A DNA stretch of 64,000 nt from UBA6623 sp965238125 (GCA_965238125.1 OZ250179.1:6448001-6512000); one strand, 5' to 3'; numbered from the stretch's first letter, positions 17,467 through 25,520 are shown. The notes: generated by a model not told the origin, from the sequence alone. Numbers and translations: made by a program.

Positions 17467-19132
17467 CCCGGATTTCCACTTTAGTTTCGGTTCTGCTAAC
17501 CATCGGGTGGACTCGGACGCCTTTATTTATGCGGGCTTGAAAGCACTCAAGGCGCTGAGGAGATCAACACCCAATGGGTGAAAAAGAAAACAAACCGTTT
17601 CAGCTCACCTTCAATGGATTTCTCAAGGTCGATTTCCAAGGATCGCGAGTCACCTCGGATGGCGGGCTGATTCTCATTCGCGAACTGGACGAACGACTCG
17701 AACTAGGCAAGCTGATAGACGAGCATCTGACGGATTCGCGGCAAGACTCGAACAAGAAGTTCCCGTTCGTCGATCTGCTGCGACAGTCGGTCTACTCCCG
17801 CTTGGCGGGCTATGAGGATCTCAACGACGCCGTTCGTGTCTCCGCCGATCCAACCTTTCGGCTGATTGGCTCGAAGAAGAACTGGGATCGCGGCGCGGCG
17901 CTGACCTCCCGGCTGCAGAGCTTCGAGACCGCCATGCTCGCCGGCGACGAGAATCTGATCGGGCTGATGGCGGTGAACCGCGAGTTGATCGCGCAAGCCG
18001 AGGCCGGTGATGACTCCGAGTGCGTCGTGCTGGACATGGACTCTACCGAGAGCCCCGTCCACGGCCGGCAGGAAGGCAGCGCCTACAACGGCCACTTCGA
18101 GTCGGTCTGCTACCACCCACTGTTGCTGTTCAACCAGCACGGCGATTGCTTGGCGGCAAAGTTGCGACCGGGCAACGTGTCCAGCGCCGAGGACTGGGAC
18201 GAGCTGCTGCTGCCGGAAATCGAACGCCAACAGGCGGAGGGCAAACAGGTGACGTTCCGGGCCGATGCCGCCTTCGCCAAGCCGGATATTTACGAGACGT
18301 TGGAGGAGCGCGGCGTGGACTACGTGATTCGCATCCCGGCCAACAAGAGCCTGGAGCTGGAGATCGAAGATATCCTGTTTCGTCCGCCGGGCAGGCCGAG
18401 CGCAAAGCCCCTGGTGCGCTACAGGAGCTTTCGGTATCAGGCCGCGAGCTGGTCGAAGTCCCGGCGGGTTGTTGCGAAGGTCGAGCATCACCAAGGTGAG
18501 TTGTTTCCTCGCGTCGGTTTCATCGTCACGAGCATGGCCTTGCCGAGCCGCTCGCTGGTGCGGTTCTACAACAAGCGCGGCACGGCGGAGCAGTGGATCA
18601 AAGAAGGCAAACAGGCCACGCACTGGACCCGCTTGTCGTGTCACCGCTTCCGAGCCAACGAGGTACGGCTGCAACTCAGCGTGCCGGCCTACAACCTGGG
18701 CAACCTGTGGCGGCGGCTAGGGCTGCCGCAGCGAATCAAGAGCTGGTCGCTAACGAGTTTGCAACACAGGTTGATGAAGACCGGCGGTCGGCTGGTCAAG
18801 CATGCTCGCTACTACTGGTTGCTGCTGGCGGAGGGGCATCTGAACCGGCGGCTGTTCGGTGACATGCTGCATAGGATCTGGGCGCTGCCTGTGCCGGGTG
18901 GGTAGCGTTGCCCGGGCGAGGATCAACAGTTTTTGGCTCCAAAAAGGTTTCGCAGGGAGCAGTGTCGGCCGGAGCGCCGTTCAGTCCGCTCAATCAACGT
19001 CTGTGAGCGGACGGACCAGCCCTGGCGCCTACCGGCGGAGGTGATGTGCAGGGTTCAGCGCGAAAAGACGTGGTATTCGGCGCAACGGGGGTGTATCCTG
19101 TGACCGTGCCAGGGCCAAAATGGAAATCCTGG
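17467..19132 (+). mobile_element. IS1380-family element, copy E (complete, 1666 bp, mosaic)
   Basis: The ends are as in copy D. The perfect target duplication TCAAA lies at 17462-17466 and 19133-19137. Up to about 18600 the sequence follows copy D; from there to the right end it follows copy B, including B-specific bases (ATCAAAGAAGG and the Pro codon of SVPAYNL). It is a recombinant of two co-resident versions. Confidence 0.96.
17574..18905 (+). CDS. IS1380-family DDE transposase (mosaic)
   Basis: An intact 443-residue transposase with all three DDE regions. The N-terminal three quarters match the D version; the last quarter matches the B version. It also has private changes near the start (LELGKL and SRQDSN). 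Because the duplication is intact and the frame is open, the mosaic either transposed as such or was converted in place after insertion. Confidence 0.95.
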   Translation: MGEKENKPFQLTFNGFLKVDFQGSRVTSDGGLILIRELDERLELGKLIDEHLTDSRQDSNKKFPFVDLLRQSVYSRLAGYEDLNDAVRVSADPTFRLIGSKKNWDRGAALTSRLQSFETAMLAGDENLIGLMAVNRELIAQAEAGDDSECVVLDMDSTESPVHGRQEGSAYNGHFESVCYHPLLLFNQHGDCLAAKLRPGNVSSAEDWDELLLPEIERQQAEGKQVTFRADAAFAKPDIYETLEERGVDYVIRIPANKSLELEIEDILFRPPGRPSAKPLVRYRSFRYQAASWSKSRRVVAKVEHHQGELFPRVGFIVTSMALPSRSLVRFYNKRGTAEQWIKEGKQATHWTRLSCHRFRANEVRLQLSVPAYNLGNLWRRLGLPQRIKSWSLTSLQHRLMKTGGRLVKHARYYWLLLAEGHLNRRLFGDMLHRIWALPVPGG

Positions 19133-19274
19133 TCAAAGGGTCTGGTCGAATCACGACATCTTCGGCAAATTTGGTCGCGAAAGGGGTTTACAACCAAGGC
19201 GTAGGGTGGTATTCTTACTTTCCCTTAGGGGATCATACCTACGACCGTATTACTGAGTCTCGCATAATATACTG

Positions 19275-19766
19275 TCAATCGAGACAAAGAGAAGACTGTT
19301 TCCAGAAAGCGGTAATCAAGCGCGGTTTGCGGCGCATTCGCCGCAGCGCTTTGCGGGCGCGCTCGTCGAGTTCCCAGTAGTCCTTCGGGCAGACGTTGGG
19401 CAACTCGTGCTGCTTCCAGTACGCCCAAATGTATTCCACCGGGTTCAACTCCGGCGCATAGGGCGGCAAGTACTCCGTTGCGATGTGATCCTCGGAGAGC
19501 TGGATGAACTCCCGCACCAGGCGGCTGCGGTGCGCCGGCAGCCGGTCCCAGACGATCAGCAGTGGGCCGTCGATGTGGCGCACCAAAGCCTTCAGGAAGT
19601 CGATGACCTCCAGCTCGCCGATCGCGCCGGGATAGAGCCGGAAGTAAAAGTTGCGCAACGTCAGCCCGGCCGACACCGACAGCTTGTCCCAGTTGAAGTT
19701 GAACTCCAACACCGGTGTCTCGCCGCGCGGCGCCCAGGTGCGGCAACGATGCGGCTTCTGACTCAA
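19275..19766 (-). CDS. IS630 transposase, downstream reading frame (catalytic part)
   Basis: Carries most of the DDE catalytic core: LLIVWDRLPAHRS (second Asp) and PYAPELNPVEYIW (Glu). The first Asp (TIVFIDESGLS) is in this frame just upstream of the nominal TTG start at 19766, so the functional product must be made by frameshifting from the upstream frame. Read alone the frame gives 163 residues. Its start overlaps the end of the upstream frame by 4 bases. Confidence 0.9.
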   Translation of the reverse strand: MSQKPHRCRTWAPRGETPVLEFNFNWDKLSVSAGLTLRNFYFRLYPGAIGELEVIDFLKALVRHIDGPLLIVWDRLPAHRSRLVREFIQLSEDHIATEYLPPYAPELNPVEYIWAYWKQHELPNVCPKDYWELDERARKALRRMRRKPRLITAFWKQSSLCLD

Positions 19767-20290
19767 TCCGCTTTCGTCGATGAAGACGATCGTACGTTCT
19801 TCTTTGCGGGCTTTTTTTTAATGGCCGGCCAAGTCTTGCGCTGCCAGCCGCGGATGGCCTCTTCGTTGCGCTCCCGCGCTTTGCCGACGGGCCGTTGCGG
19901 GCTCCAACCGAGCGCCCGCAGGATCTTCCAGACATGGCCCTCGTGATAGCGCACGCCGAACTCGTCTCCGATCAGACGAGCGACCCGCGGACAGCTCCAC
20001 AGCGGCGTCGGGAAGCCGTGCGCCTCGGGGCCTTCCAGCAGCAACGCCTCGAGGCGTTCGAGCTGCGCGGCGTCCAACAGCGGCTTACGGCCGGCGCGGC
20101 CGGCCTGGCGCAACCCGGCTTCGCCGTCACGCCGGTATCGTCGCAGCCACTCGCTGACGCTTTGCCGCGCGACCTTCAATCGCCTCGCTGTCTCGGACTG
20201 ACTACAGCCTTGCTCGACCAACCGGATCGCTTTGAAACGGCGCTTCTCCAGGGCCTCGAAATCCCGCCGTACGCCTTTTATATTTCCCAT
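19763..20290 (-). CDS. IS630 transposase, upstream reading frame (DNA-binding part)
   Basis: Helix-turn-helix part of the transposase: GCSQSETARRLKVARQSVSE, then a second HTH-like region (WSCPRVARLIGDEFGVRYHE). A run of eight A followed by G (TTAAAAAAAAG) lies before the stop. A -1 shift there joins it to the catalytic frame and gives one protein of about 340 residues. I start at the ATG at 20290 (MGNIKGVRRDF); a GTG-type start 36 bases upstream is possible. Confidence 0.9.
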   Translation of the reverse strand: MGNIKGVRRDFEALEKRRFKAIRLVEQGCSQSETARRLKVARQSVSEWLRRYRRDGEAGLRQAGRAGRKPLLDAAQLERLEALLLEGPEAHGFPTPLWSCPRVARLIGDEFGVRYHEGHVWKILRALGWSPQRPVGKARERNEEAIRGWQRKTWPAIKKKPAKKNVRSSSSTKAD

Positions 20291-20372
20291 ACATACAAAG
20301 ACGTACGTACCCCAAAAAAGTGTCACTTTATTTTGCGAGACTCAATAGGTACCCGGAGAGGAACTGTTGTAG

Positions 20373-20561
20373 CTGACCGTATCTCTTGGTATCACTTTAG
20401 GTTCGAAAGACCAAGCATTCTCCGGTCTGGATGGTACTGTCACCACAATCGGTCGGAGAGTGGGTTTTCGAGTAAAGACATATGCCGGCTCAGGTTTTTC
20501 CGGGGCAGAAGCGGTCGGCGGTCGGGAAGATCCAGCGGCAATCGACGCCTACAGCAGTTAA
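20373..20561 (+). other. Open frame without start codon (62 codons)
   Basis: Sixty-two codons between a TAG (20370-20372) and a TAA. The product is Gly/Ser/Thr-rich and beta-like (LTVSLGITLGSKDQAFSGLD, then GFRVKTYAGSGFSGAEAVGG). No ATG, GTG or TTG stands at its start. It may be the 3' part of a gene whose 5' part lies before IS630 copy 1, now out of frame. No family recognised. Confidence 0.3.
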
Positions 20562-20576
20562 AGAGGGAATTCTGAA

Positions 20577-20729
20577 ATGCTGAAGAATTACGAACTCGAA
20601 TCAAAGATCAACGTGAAGAGACCGGCTTCGGTGAATGCGCTTGCACAAGCCAAGGCCGCGGGCGCCACCGGCCGAGACGCGGATCCGCAGGCCTGGCCGT
20701 TCCCGGAAGACTGGGACGGTTTCTGCTAA
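20577..20729 (+). CDS. Small peptide, 50 aa, unknown
   Basis: An ATG follows a good ribosome binding site (AAAGAGGG at 20560-20567) and a 50-codon frame runs to TAA. The peptide begins MLKNYELESKINVKRPASVN, has an Ala-rich middle and ends DPQAWPFPEDWDGFC, with two Trp, two Phe and a C-terminal Cys. There is no signal peptide or membrane segment. It lies between a decayed region and two membrane-protein genes on the same strand. The shape, a polar N-terminal part and an aromatic, Cys-ended tail, resembles a precursor or small regulatory peptide, but no modifying enzyme lies nearby. Function unknown. Confidence 0.55.
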   Translation: MLKNYELESKINVKRPASVNALAQAKAAGATGRDADPQAWPFPEDWDGFC

Positions 20730-20807
20730 AGATCCACAAAAAGTACTAGTCCCCATGCTCTGGAGTATGGTACCCTGGGGCTACGGCTTAGGTCTAGCTG
20801 TAGCCCT

Positions 20808-21602
20808 ATGGGTATTTCTACGCTATATGAGGGATTGTGGGTCATCACCCTAGCCCTTCAGGGGGTGTGGGCGGCCCGCATCTGGAATGCCTCTCTCTCT
20901 CGCCACTACCCGATTCTCTTCCTCTACCTTTGCACGATGACTCTGTTGGGAGTCGTTGGGTATTCTTTGTTTGCCTCCGAGGTGCGTGTTTTTGACATGG
21001 CGGCGTACACGCTGTTCTGGATTTACACTCGCCCGCTGGATTGGGCATTGCTCTTCCTGCTGATTTTTGAGCTGTATCGCTGCGTGCTGGAGGACTACCT
21101 GGGCTTGTGCAAGCTCGGACGGATAGTGTTGTACGGGGCTTTGCTGGGGGTGGTGGTATTGATCGGCGCGCTGGCCGTGGTGGACCCGTTCCAGGGGGTG
21201 GAGTTGAAGCGTTGGCATCGGTTTTGGCTGATTCTCGAGCGCGACATCTATCTAGCGGTGGCGGTGGTTGTGTTCCTGCTGCTGACGTTCAAGCGGCTGT
21301 TCCGGCTGAATACGGCCAAGAATGTTCATTTGATCTTCGCGAGTTTCGGGCTTTACTTTGCCGGACACGCGGCGTTTTCGGTGCTGCGGGCCTACATGGG
21401 GCCTTGGTTTAACGGGGTCAGCAATGTCGGCAGCATCCTTTTATATGCGTTCTGTTTGGGATTGGGGGCTACGCTGTTCTCCCGCGCTGGGGAAGAAAAG
21501 CCCGTACGGCGGTTTTCGCTGCAGGAGTACACAGCGACCGCGCAAGCTGCCTCGAAGCAGCTGGATACACTCAACCGACGTCTGGTTGAGGTTTTGAACT
21601 AG
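20808..21602 (+). CDS. Multi-pass membrane protein, unknown function
   Basis: A 264-residue integral membrane protein with about seven hydrophobic segments: for example YPILFLYLCTMTLLGVVGYS, LDWALLFLLIFELY and IYLAVAVVVFLLLTF. The C-terminal 40 residues are polar and helical (QAASKQLDTLNRRLVEVL) and probably cytoplasmic. I recognise no enzyme motif. The arrangement, a seven-helix protein followed after 18 bases by a short membrane-anchored partner, suggests that the two act together. The ATG at 20808 lacks a clear ribosome binding site. The region 20730-20807 upstream holds nested inverted repeats (GGGCTAC/GTAGCCC). Confidence 0.65.
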   Translation: MGISTLYEGLWVITLALQGVWAARIWNASLSRHYPILFLYLCTMTLLGVVGYSLFASEVRVFDMAAYTLFWIYTRPLDWALLFLLIFELYRCVLEDYLGLCKLGRIVLYGALLGVVVLIGALAVVDPFQGVELKRWHRFWLILERDIYLAVAVVVFLLLTFKRLFRLNTAKNVHLIFASFGLYFAGHAAFSVLRAYMGPWFNGVSNVGSILLYAFCLGLGATLFSRAGEEKPVRRFSLQEYTATAQAASKQLDTLNRRLVEVLN

Positions 21603-21620
21603 AAAGATCGTAAGAACCGG

Positions 21621-22169
21621 ATGACGATTGTTCTTGTACTCTTGACCCTGATCTTAGTGATCGGGCTGGTGGTGGGCTGGGAATTACTGCGTGTGCGTCG
21701 CGCCGCCGAGGGCGACCTCGATCCGGAACAACTTCTGGCGAAGCTGTCAAGTTTGCATGTGTATGATCCCATGCGGAGGTTACTCAGCGACGATGACTTC
21801 GTGTTTGTGCACAACCAGGTTTTGTCCGAGAGCGAAAAGAGACGATTCCGCTGGCGACGCCGCAAGGTGACGGCCGCTTACCTGCGGGATCTTCGCGGCG
21901 ATTTCAATCGCATCTGGACGGTGTGCCGGCTGCTGACGCCGTTGAACCCGGATCCCAATTTTTCGACCGATTTGTTGCGGCAGTGGGTCGTCTTCCATGG
22001 TTACTACACTGTCGCGCAAAGCTGCTGTTGGATCGGGTGCCTTTGTTGGCTGCCGTCGGATTTCAGCGGGCTAACGCGGAATCTGAAGCAATTGGGGACG
22101 ATGGCGTCAGATACGCTGCGGTTGACTGATGCGATGGTCTTGGAGGACGCGCGGCCCGACGCCTATTGA
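21621..22169 (+). CDS. Membrane-anchored protein, unknown function
   Basis: A 182-residue protein with one N-terminal membrane segment (TIVLVLLTLILVIGLVVGWE) and a polar domain containing a basic patch (EKRRFRWRRRKVTAAYLRDL). No known domain. It follows the seven-helix gene by 18 bases and is probably in the same transcript. The IS630 copy at 22166 inserted at the TA of its original TAG stop codon. The IS end now supplies one extra codon (Tyr) and a TGA, so the protein is only one residue longer than before. Confidence 0.65.
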   Translation: MTIVLVLLTLILVIGLVVGWELLRVRRAAEGDLDPEQLLAKLSSLHVYDPMRRLLSDDDFVFVHNQVLSESEKRRFRWRRRKVTAAYLRDLRGDFNRIWTVCRLLTPLNPDPNFSTDLLRQWVVFHGYYTVAQSCCWIGCLCWLPSDFSGLTRNLKQLGTMASDTLRLTDAMVLEDARPDAY

Positions 22170-22220
22170 GTCTCGCAAAAGAAAGTGACACCTTTTTGGG
22201 GTACGTACGTCTTTGTATGT

Positions 22221-22748
22221 ATGGGAAATACAAAAGGCGTACGGCGGGATTTCGAGGCCCTGGAGAAGCGCCGTTTCAAAGCGATCCGGTTGGTCGAGCA
22301 AGGCTGTAGTCAGTCCGAGACAGCGAGGCGATTGAAGGTCGCGCGGCAAAGCGTCAGCGAGTGGCTGCGACGATACCGGCGTGACGGCGAAGCCGGGTTG
22401 CGCCAGGCCGGCCGCGCCGGCCGTAAGCCGCTGTTGGACGCCGCGCAGCTCGAACGCCTCGAGGCGTTGCTGCTGGAAGGCCCCGAGGCGCACGGCTTCC
22501 CGACGCCGCTGTGGAGCTGTCCGCGGGTCGCTCGTCTGATCGGAGACGAGTTCGGCGTGCGCTATCACGAGGGCCATGTCTGGAAGATCCTGCGGGCGCT
22601 CGGTTGGAGCCCGCAACGGCCCGTCGGCAAAGCGCGGGAGCGCAACGAAGAGGCCATCCGCGGCTGGCAGCGCAAGACTTGGCCGGCCATTAAAAAAAAG
22701 CCCGCAAAGAAGAACGTACGATCGTCTTCATCGACGAAAGCGGATTGA
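22221..22748 (+). CDS. IS630 transposase, upstream reading frame
   Basis: The same DNA-binding part as in copy 1, with MGNTKG in place of MGNIKG. The slippery TTAAAAAAAAG is kept just before the frame ends with SSSSTKAD. Confidence 0.9.
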   Translation: MGNTKGVRRDFEALEKRRFKAIRLVEQGCSQSETARRLKVARQSVSEWLRRYRRDGEAGLRQAGRAGRKPLLDAAQLERLEALLLEGPEAHGFPTPLWSCPRVARLIGDEFGVRYHEGHVWKILRALGWSPQRPVGKARERNEEAIRGWQRKTWPAIKKKPAKKNVRSSSSTKAD

Positions 22749-23236
22749 GTCAGAAGCCGCATCGTTGCCGCACCTGGGCGCCGCGCGGCGAGACACCGGT
22801 GTTGGAGTTCAACTTCAACTGGGACAAGCTGTCGGTGTCGGCCGGGCTGACGTTGCGCAACTTTTACTTCCGGCTCTATCCCGGCGCGATCGGCGAGCTG
22901 GAGGTCATCGACTTCCTGAAGGCTTTGGTGCGCCACATCGACGGCCCACTGCTGATCGTCTGGGACCGGCTGCCGGCGCACCGCAGCCGCCTGGTGCGGG
23001 AGTTCATCCAGCTCTCCGAGGATCACATCGCAACGGAGTACTTGCCGCCCTATGCGCCGGAGTTGAACCCGGTGGAATACATTTGGGCGTACTGGAAGCA
23101 GCACGAGTTGCCCAACGTCTGCCCGAAGGACTACTGGGAACTCGACGAGCGCGCCCGCAAAGCGCTGCGGCGAATGCGCCGCAAACCGCGCTTGATTACC
23201 GCTTTCTGGAAACAGTCTTCTCTTTGTCTCGATTGA
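22745..23236 (+). CDS. IS630 transposase, downstream reading frame
   Basis: Catalytic part with VWDRLPAHRS and PELNPVEYIW. FIDESGLS precedes the nominal TTG start in the same frame, which shows that the frame is entered by a -1 frameshift from the upstream one. The protein is the same as in copy 1. Confidence 0.9.
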   Translation: MSQKPHRCRTWAPRGETPVLEFNFNWDKLSVSAGLTLRNFYFRLYPGAIGELEVIDFLKALVRHIDGPLLIVWDRLPAHRSRLVREFIQLSEDHIATEYLPPYAPELNPVEYIWAYWKQHELPNVCPKDYWELDERARKALRRMRRKPRLITAFWKQSSLCLD

Positions 23237-23260
23237 CAGTATATTATGCGAGACTCAGTA

Positions 23261-24138
23261 GATACTCGGCGGCGGTCGGTTCCAAATATCGCTGTTGAGA
23301 ATGGGTCTCGCGGGCCCTGCTGCCGGCTTGTCGGCTCCACTCCCGAGCTATTGTTCCACCGCCGCTTCGCGGTTGTAGGGATTCGCGGTGTCGCCGAGCG
23401 CCGCTCACGCTTGCGTTCGGCTCGGACGGGTGGAATCGGTCTTTCCCGCGCCCCCTCCCGGGGGCTGCCGCCGGCCTCGGGTCGGCGGGGAGACCACGGT
23501 CGCTGACGGCCTGTGAAAGAAGCGTGGCCTCTCCCAATTTTGCGTCGGTAAACGCGATTCACAACAATTCAATCTAGAATCCCGGAGCGCAAGCGACGGG
23601 CCAAGAGCGAGCGGCTTCAAATGAGCGGGAGACGATGCCGAAATGCGTAACGGTTCGGGGGGACGCGGCGCGGGAGCCCATGGCGGTTGGGTGCGCTTGG
23701 CCCGTCGCTTGCGCTCCGGGCTTCCATGAGAGGTGGGTCGCTTGTCAAGGGCGGTCGTTGGGAGGCGTTGGTCGGTTTGTCGGATCCGGCCCGGGTCCTC
23801 ATGCCTTGCGGCGCGTTGAGGACCGGGCTTCCATTCGCAGTGTTATCGGTCTCGTTGTTGACCTCTGCTGGTTGGGGTCCGGTCTTTCGGCGCTGCTCTC
23901 TCTGTTGCGGCTTCGACCCATCCTCGAAAGAATCGGCCTGCCTGCCCAGAGCCCGCAGTCACCGTGACACGATCTCGATTCTCCGCCGCGGCCTCGCTTC
24001 GTCCGCCCAATCCCCTACTCCCTTCCTTTCAACAGGAATCTTCTTGCCGCCGAGTCCCCGTTAGGGGGCTCGCGGATGTCCTCATCACGTTGCTTCATCC
24101 GAAACCGTTGCCGCCGACTGCGCCTCATCGTCCCTGCC
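23261..24138. other. Long non-coding stretch between IS630 and IS110
   Basis: No convincing gene or RNA in about 880 bases. Contents: GC-rich sequence with CGCTTGCG-type palindromic repeats, including a perfect 25-bp inverted repeat at 23581-23720. The right part (about 24000-24138) is probably the non-coding end of the IS110 element, whose exact boundary I cannot place. Confidence 0.5.
23581..23720. repeat. 25-bp perfect inverted repeat (BIME/REP-like)
   Basis: The 25 bases at 23581-23605 (starting CCCGGAGCGCAAGCGACGGG) are the exact reverse complement of 23696-23720. The arms are 90 bases apart. A shortened relative (CCTCGCTTGCGCTCGGGGCT) occurs at about 26288-26307, so this is a dispersed repeat type. 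Confidence 0.75.
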
Positions 24139-25335
24139 TTATGGGGAAACCGTTTCCGTCAGCCCGTGCAGCGGATCGTAGTTTTCTTGTTTCACCCACA
24201 ACACATGCATCAGCACCGCCAACTTGCGCGCCACCGCCACCACCGCCCGCTTCTTCGCATGTCCTCCGCCGCGCGCCGCCAAACCCAAACCCCAGCGCCT
24301 GAGCGTGGAGTCGGTCCCGAACGGCCCCAGCACCCAGTGCGCGCACTGAATCAACGTCCGCCGCAGCAGCGGATCTCCCGATTTCGTCACGCCCAGCCGC
24401 AGTGACCGCTCGCCCGATTGGCGTTGCTTGGGACGCAGCCCCACCAGCGCGCCGACCTGCCGCGAACGCTTCACGCGGCCCGGGTCGTTGTCGAGCGCCA
24501 ACACGAACGTCAACGCCGTCAGCGGCCCCACCCCTCCGATCGTTCGCAGCCGCTCGACCGCTGCGTATTGCTTGCCCAACGCGACGATTTGTTTGTCATA
24601 TTCGCGGATCGTCGCGCCGAGGCTTTCGATTTGTGTCGCCACCCCCAACAACGCCGCGTGCAACACCTCGGGGCAGGCCTCCCGGACGCGCTCGACCCAT
24701 TGGTTCTGGGCGCATCGGCCCAAGCGGATGCCGTGCGACTTCGCCATGCCGCGCAAACTCCCTTTCAATTTCGTGCGGCACTCGAGCACGGCCTCGCGCG
24801 CCCGCAACAACGTGCGTTGTTGTTCGGTCTCGAGCTTGCGCGGCGCGACGGGATTCAACAGGGCCGGGTTGGTGCGTCCCAGCTCGGCCAACCAATAGGC
24901 GTCGTTGCGGTCGTTTTTCGAGTCGGATTGGCTGATTAAACGCAATTGCCGCGCGTCGGCGACGAGCACGTCGTGGGCGAGGGCGGCCAGGCGGCGGCGA
25001 ATCCAGTTGCTGTGGCTGCCGGTTTCGATCACAATGCGCAGCCGCGGCCAACGGCGGAACCAGCGATCCAAGGCCTCCGGGCGGGTGGGGACTTGGCATT
25101 CCTCGAGGCTTTCGCCGGCGAGGTCGGTGAGCCGTACGAAGCAACGTTTGTCGCCGATGTCGACGCCGGCGACGGCGCAAATTTCGTTGTCTTTTTGCAT
25201 CTGGATGCGTTGTTGCGCCAACTGTTGTTCGAGCTGGGTGAGTTGGCGGGTCTTCGCTTGTGAGCTGTCGGCTTTCTTGGTTTGGTGTTTGTCGGTTTGG
25301 TTCTTGTCGGTCTGTTGTTTGCTATTCTTCTTCAT
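24139..25335 (-). CDS. IS110-family transposase
   Basis: A 398-residue transposase of the IS110 family, the family guided by an element-encoded bridge RNA. The N-terminal RuvC-like DEDD domain shows VAGVDIGDKRCFVRL, VIETGSHSNWI and KNDRNDAYWLAEL. The C-terminal Tnp20 domain shows TIGGVGPLTALTFVLALDND, then ALVGLRPKQRQSGER and VTKSGDPLLRR, with the expected nucleophilic Ser in TKSGD. The first 40 or so residues are an unusual Lys/Gln/Thr-rich leader. The ATG at 25335 is preceded by AAAAGGAGG. The element's ends and target site are not visible without inverted repeats. Confidence 0.93.
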   Translation of the reverse strand: MKKNSKQQTDKNQTDKHQTKKADSSQAKTRQLTQLEQQLAQQRIQMQKDNEICAVAGVDIGDKRCFVRLTDLAGESLEECQVPTRPEALDRWFRRWPRLRIVIETGSHSNWIRRRLAALAHDVLVADARQLRLISQSDSKNDRNDAYWLAELGRTNPALLNPVAPRKLETEQQRTLLRAREAVLECRTKLKGSLRGMAKSHGIRLGRCAQNQWVERVREACPEVLHAALLGVATQIESLGATIREYDKQIVALGKQYAAVERLRTIGGVGPLTALTFVLALDNDPGRVKRSRQVGALVGLRPKQRQSGERSLRLGVTKSGDPLLRRTLIQCAHWVLGPFGTDSTLRRWGLGLAARGGGHAKKRAVVAVARKLAVLMHVLWVKQENYDPLHGLTETVSP

Positions 25336-25520
25336 GGCTGGTCGCCTCCTTTTCAAAAATCCATTGCACCTCCCTTGTGGAGAAGTGCGCTGCTGCCGGT
25401 AGCCTACCGCTTCCCGGCGCCAAGCGACCAGCCTCTCATCCCATCTCTGTTGCCGCGTTCTGAATTGGTGCGGGGATGGGGCGGTCTCGGTCCTGTTTTT
25501 GTCGGGTTTGTGCGGGCGCG
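25336..25520 (-). other. Non-coding 5' side of the IS110 element, candidate bridge RNA
   Basis: About 185 bases upstream of the transposase ATG have no gene of their own. In IS110-group elements the bridge RNA is transcribed from this side. The stretch has GC-rich complementary segments, but I cannot fold it reliably by eye. This is a location-based suggestion only. Confidence 0.35.

Larger units (their letters stand above)
17446..19252 (+). other. Possible small gene split by two IS elements
   Basis: If IS1380 copy E and IS630 copy 1 are removed together with one target duplication each, an open frame appears from the ATG at 17446: MSLPAVK, then GSGRITTSSANLVAKGVYNQ, then GVGWYSYFPLGDHTYDRI, ending about 10 codons after the IS630 site, 54 codons in all. 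There is no convincing ribosome binding site and no recognised family. It could be chance, or the 5' part of a longer decayed gene whose 3' part is the open frame at 20373-20561. Confidence 0.3.
19253..20345 (-). mobile_element. IS630-family element, copy 1 (1093 bp)
   Basis: Ends are CTGAGTCTCGCATAATA and, from the other side, TTGAGTCTCGCAAAATAAA. TA dinucleotides flank it at 19251-19252 and 20346-20347, the target duplication expected for IS630/Tc1-mariner elements. It is almost identical to the inverted copy at 22166-23258. Confidence 0.95.
22166..23258 (+). mobile_element. IS630-family element, copy 2 (1093 bp)
   Basis: Inverted relative to copy 1, with the same ends and a TA duplication at 22164-22165 and 23259-23260. 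Only a few bases differ from copy 1, so one is a recent copy of the other. Confidence 0.95.

Noticed and set aside
20577..20729. RiPP (modified peptide) precursor
   Set aside because: The tail composition is suggestive, but no leader motif I know and no maturation enzyme, protease or peptide exporter lies nearby, so I list only an unknown small peptide.
19253..23258. Composite transposon made of two IS630 copies
   Set aside because: Each copy has its own TA duplication, and the inner ends fit independent insertions (one exactly in a stop codon). Joint mobility is not needed to explain the layout.
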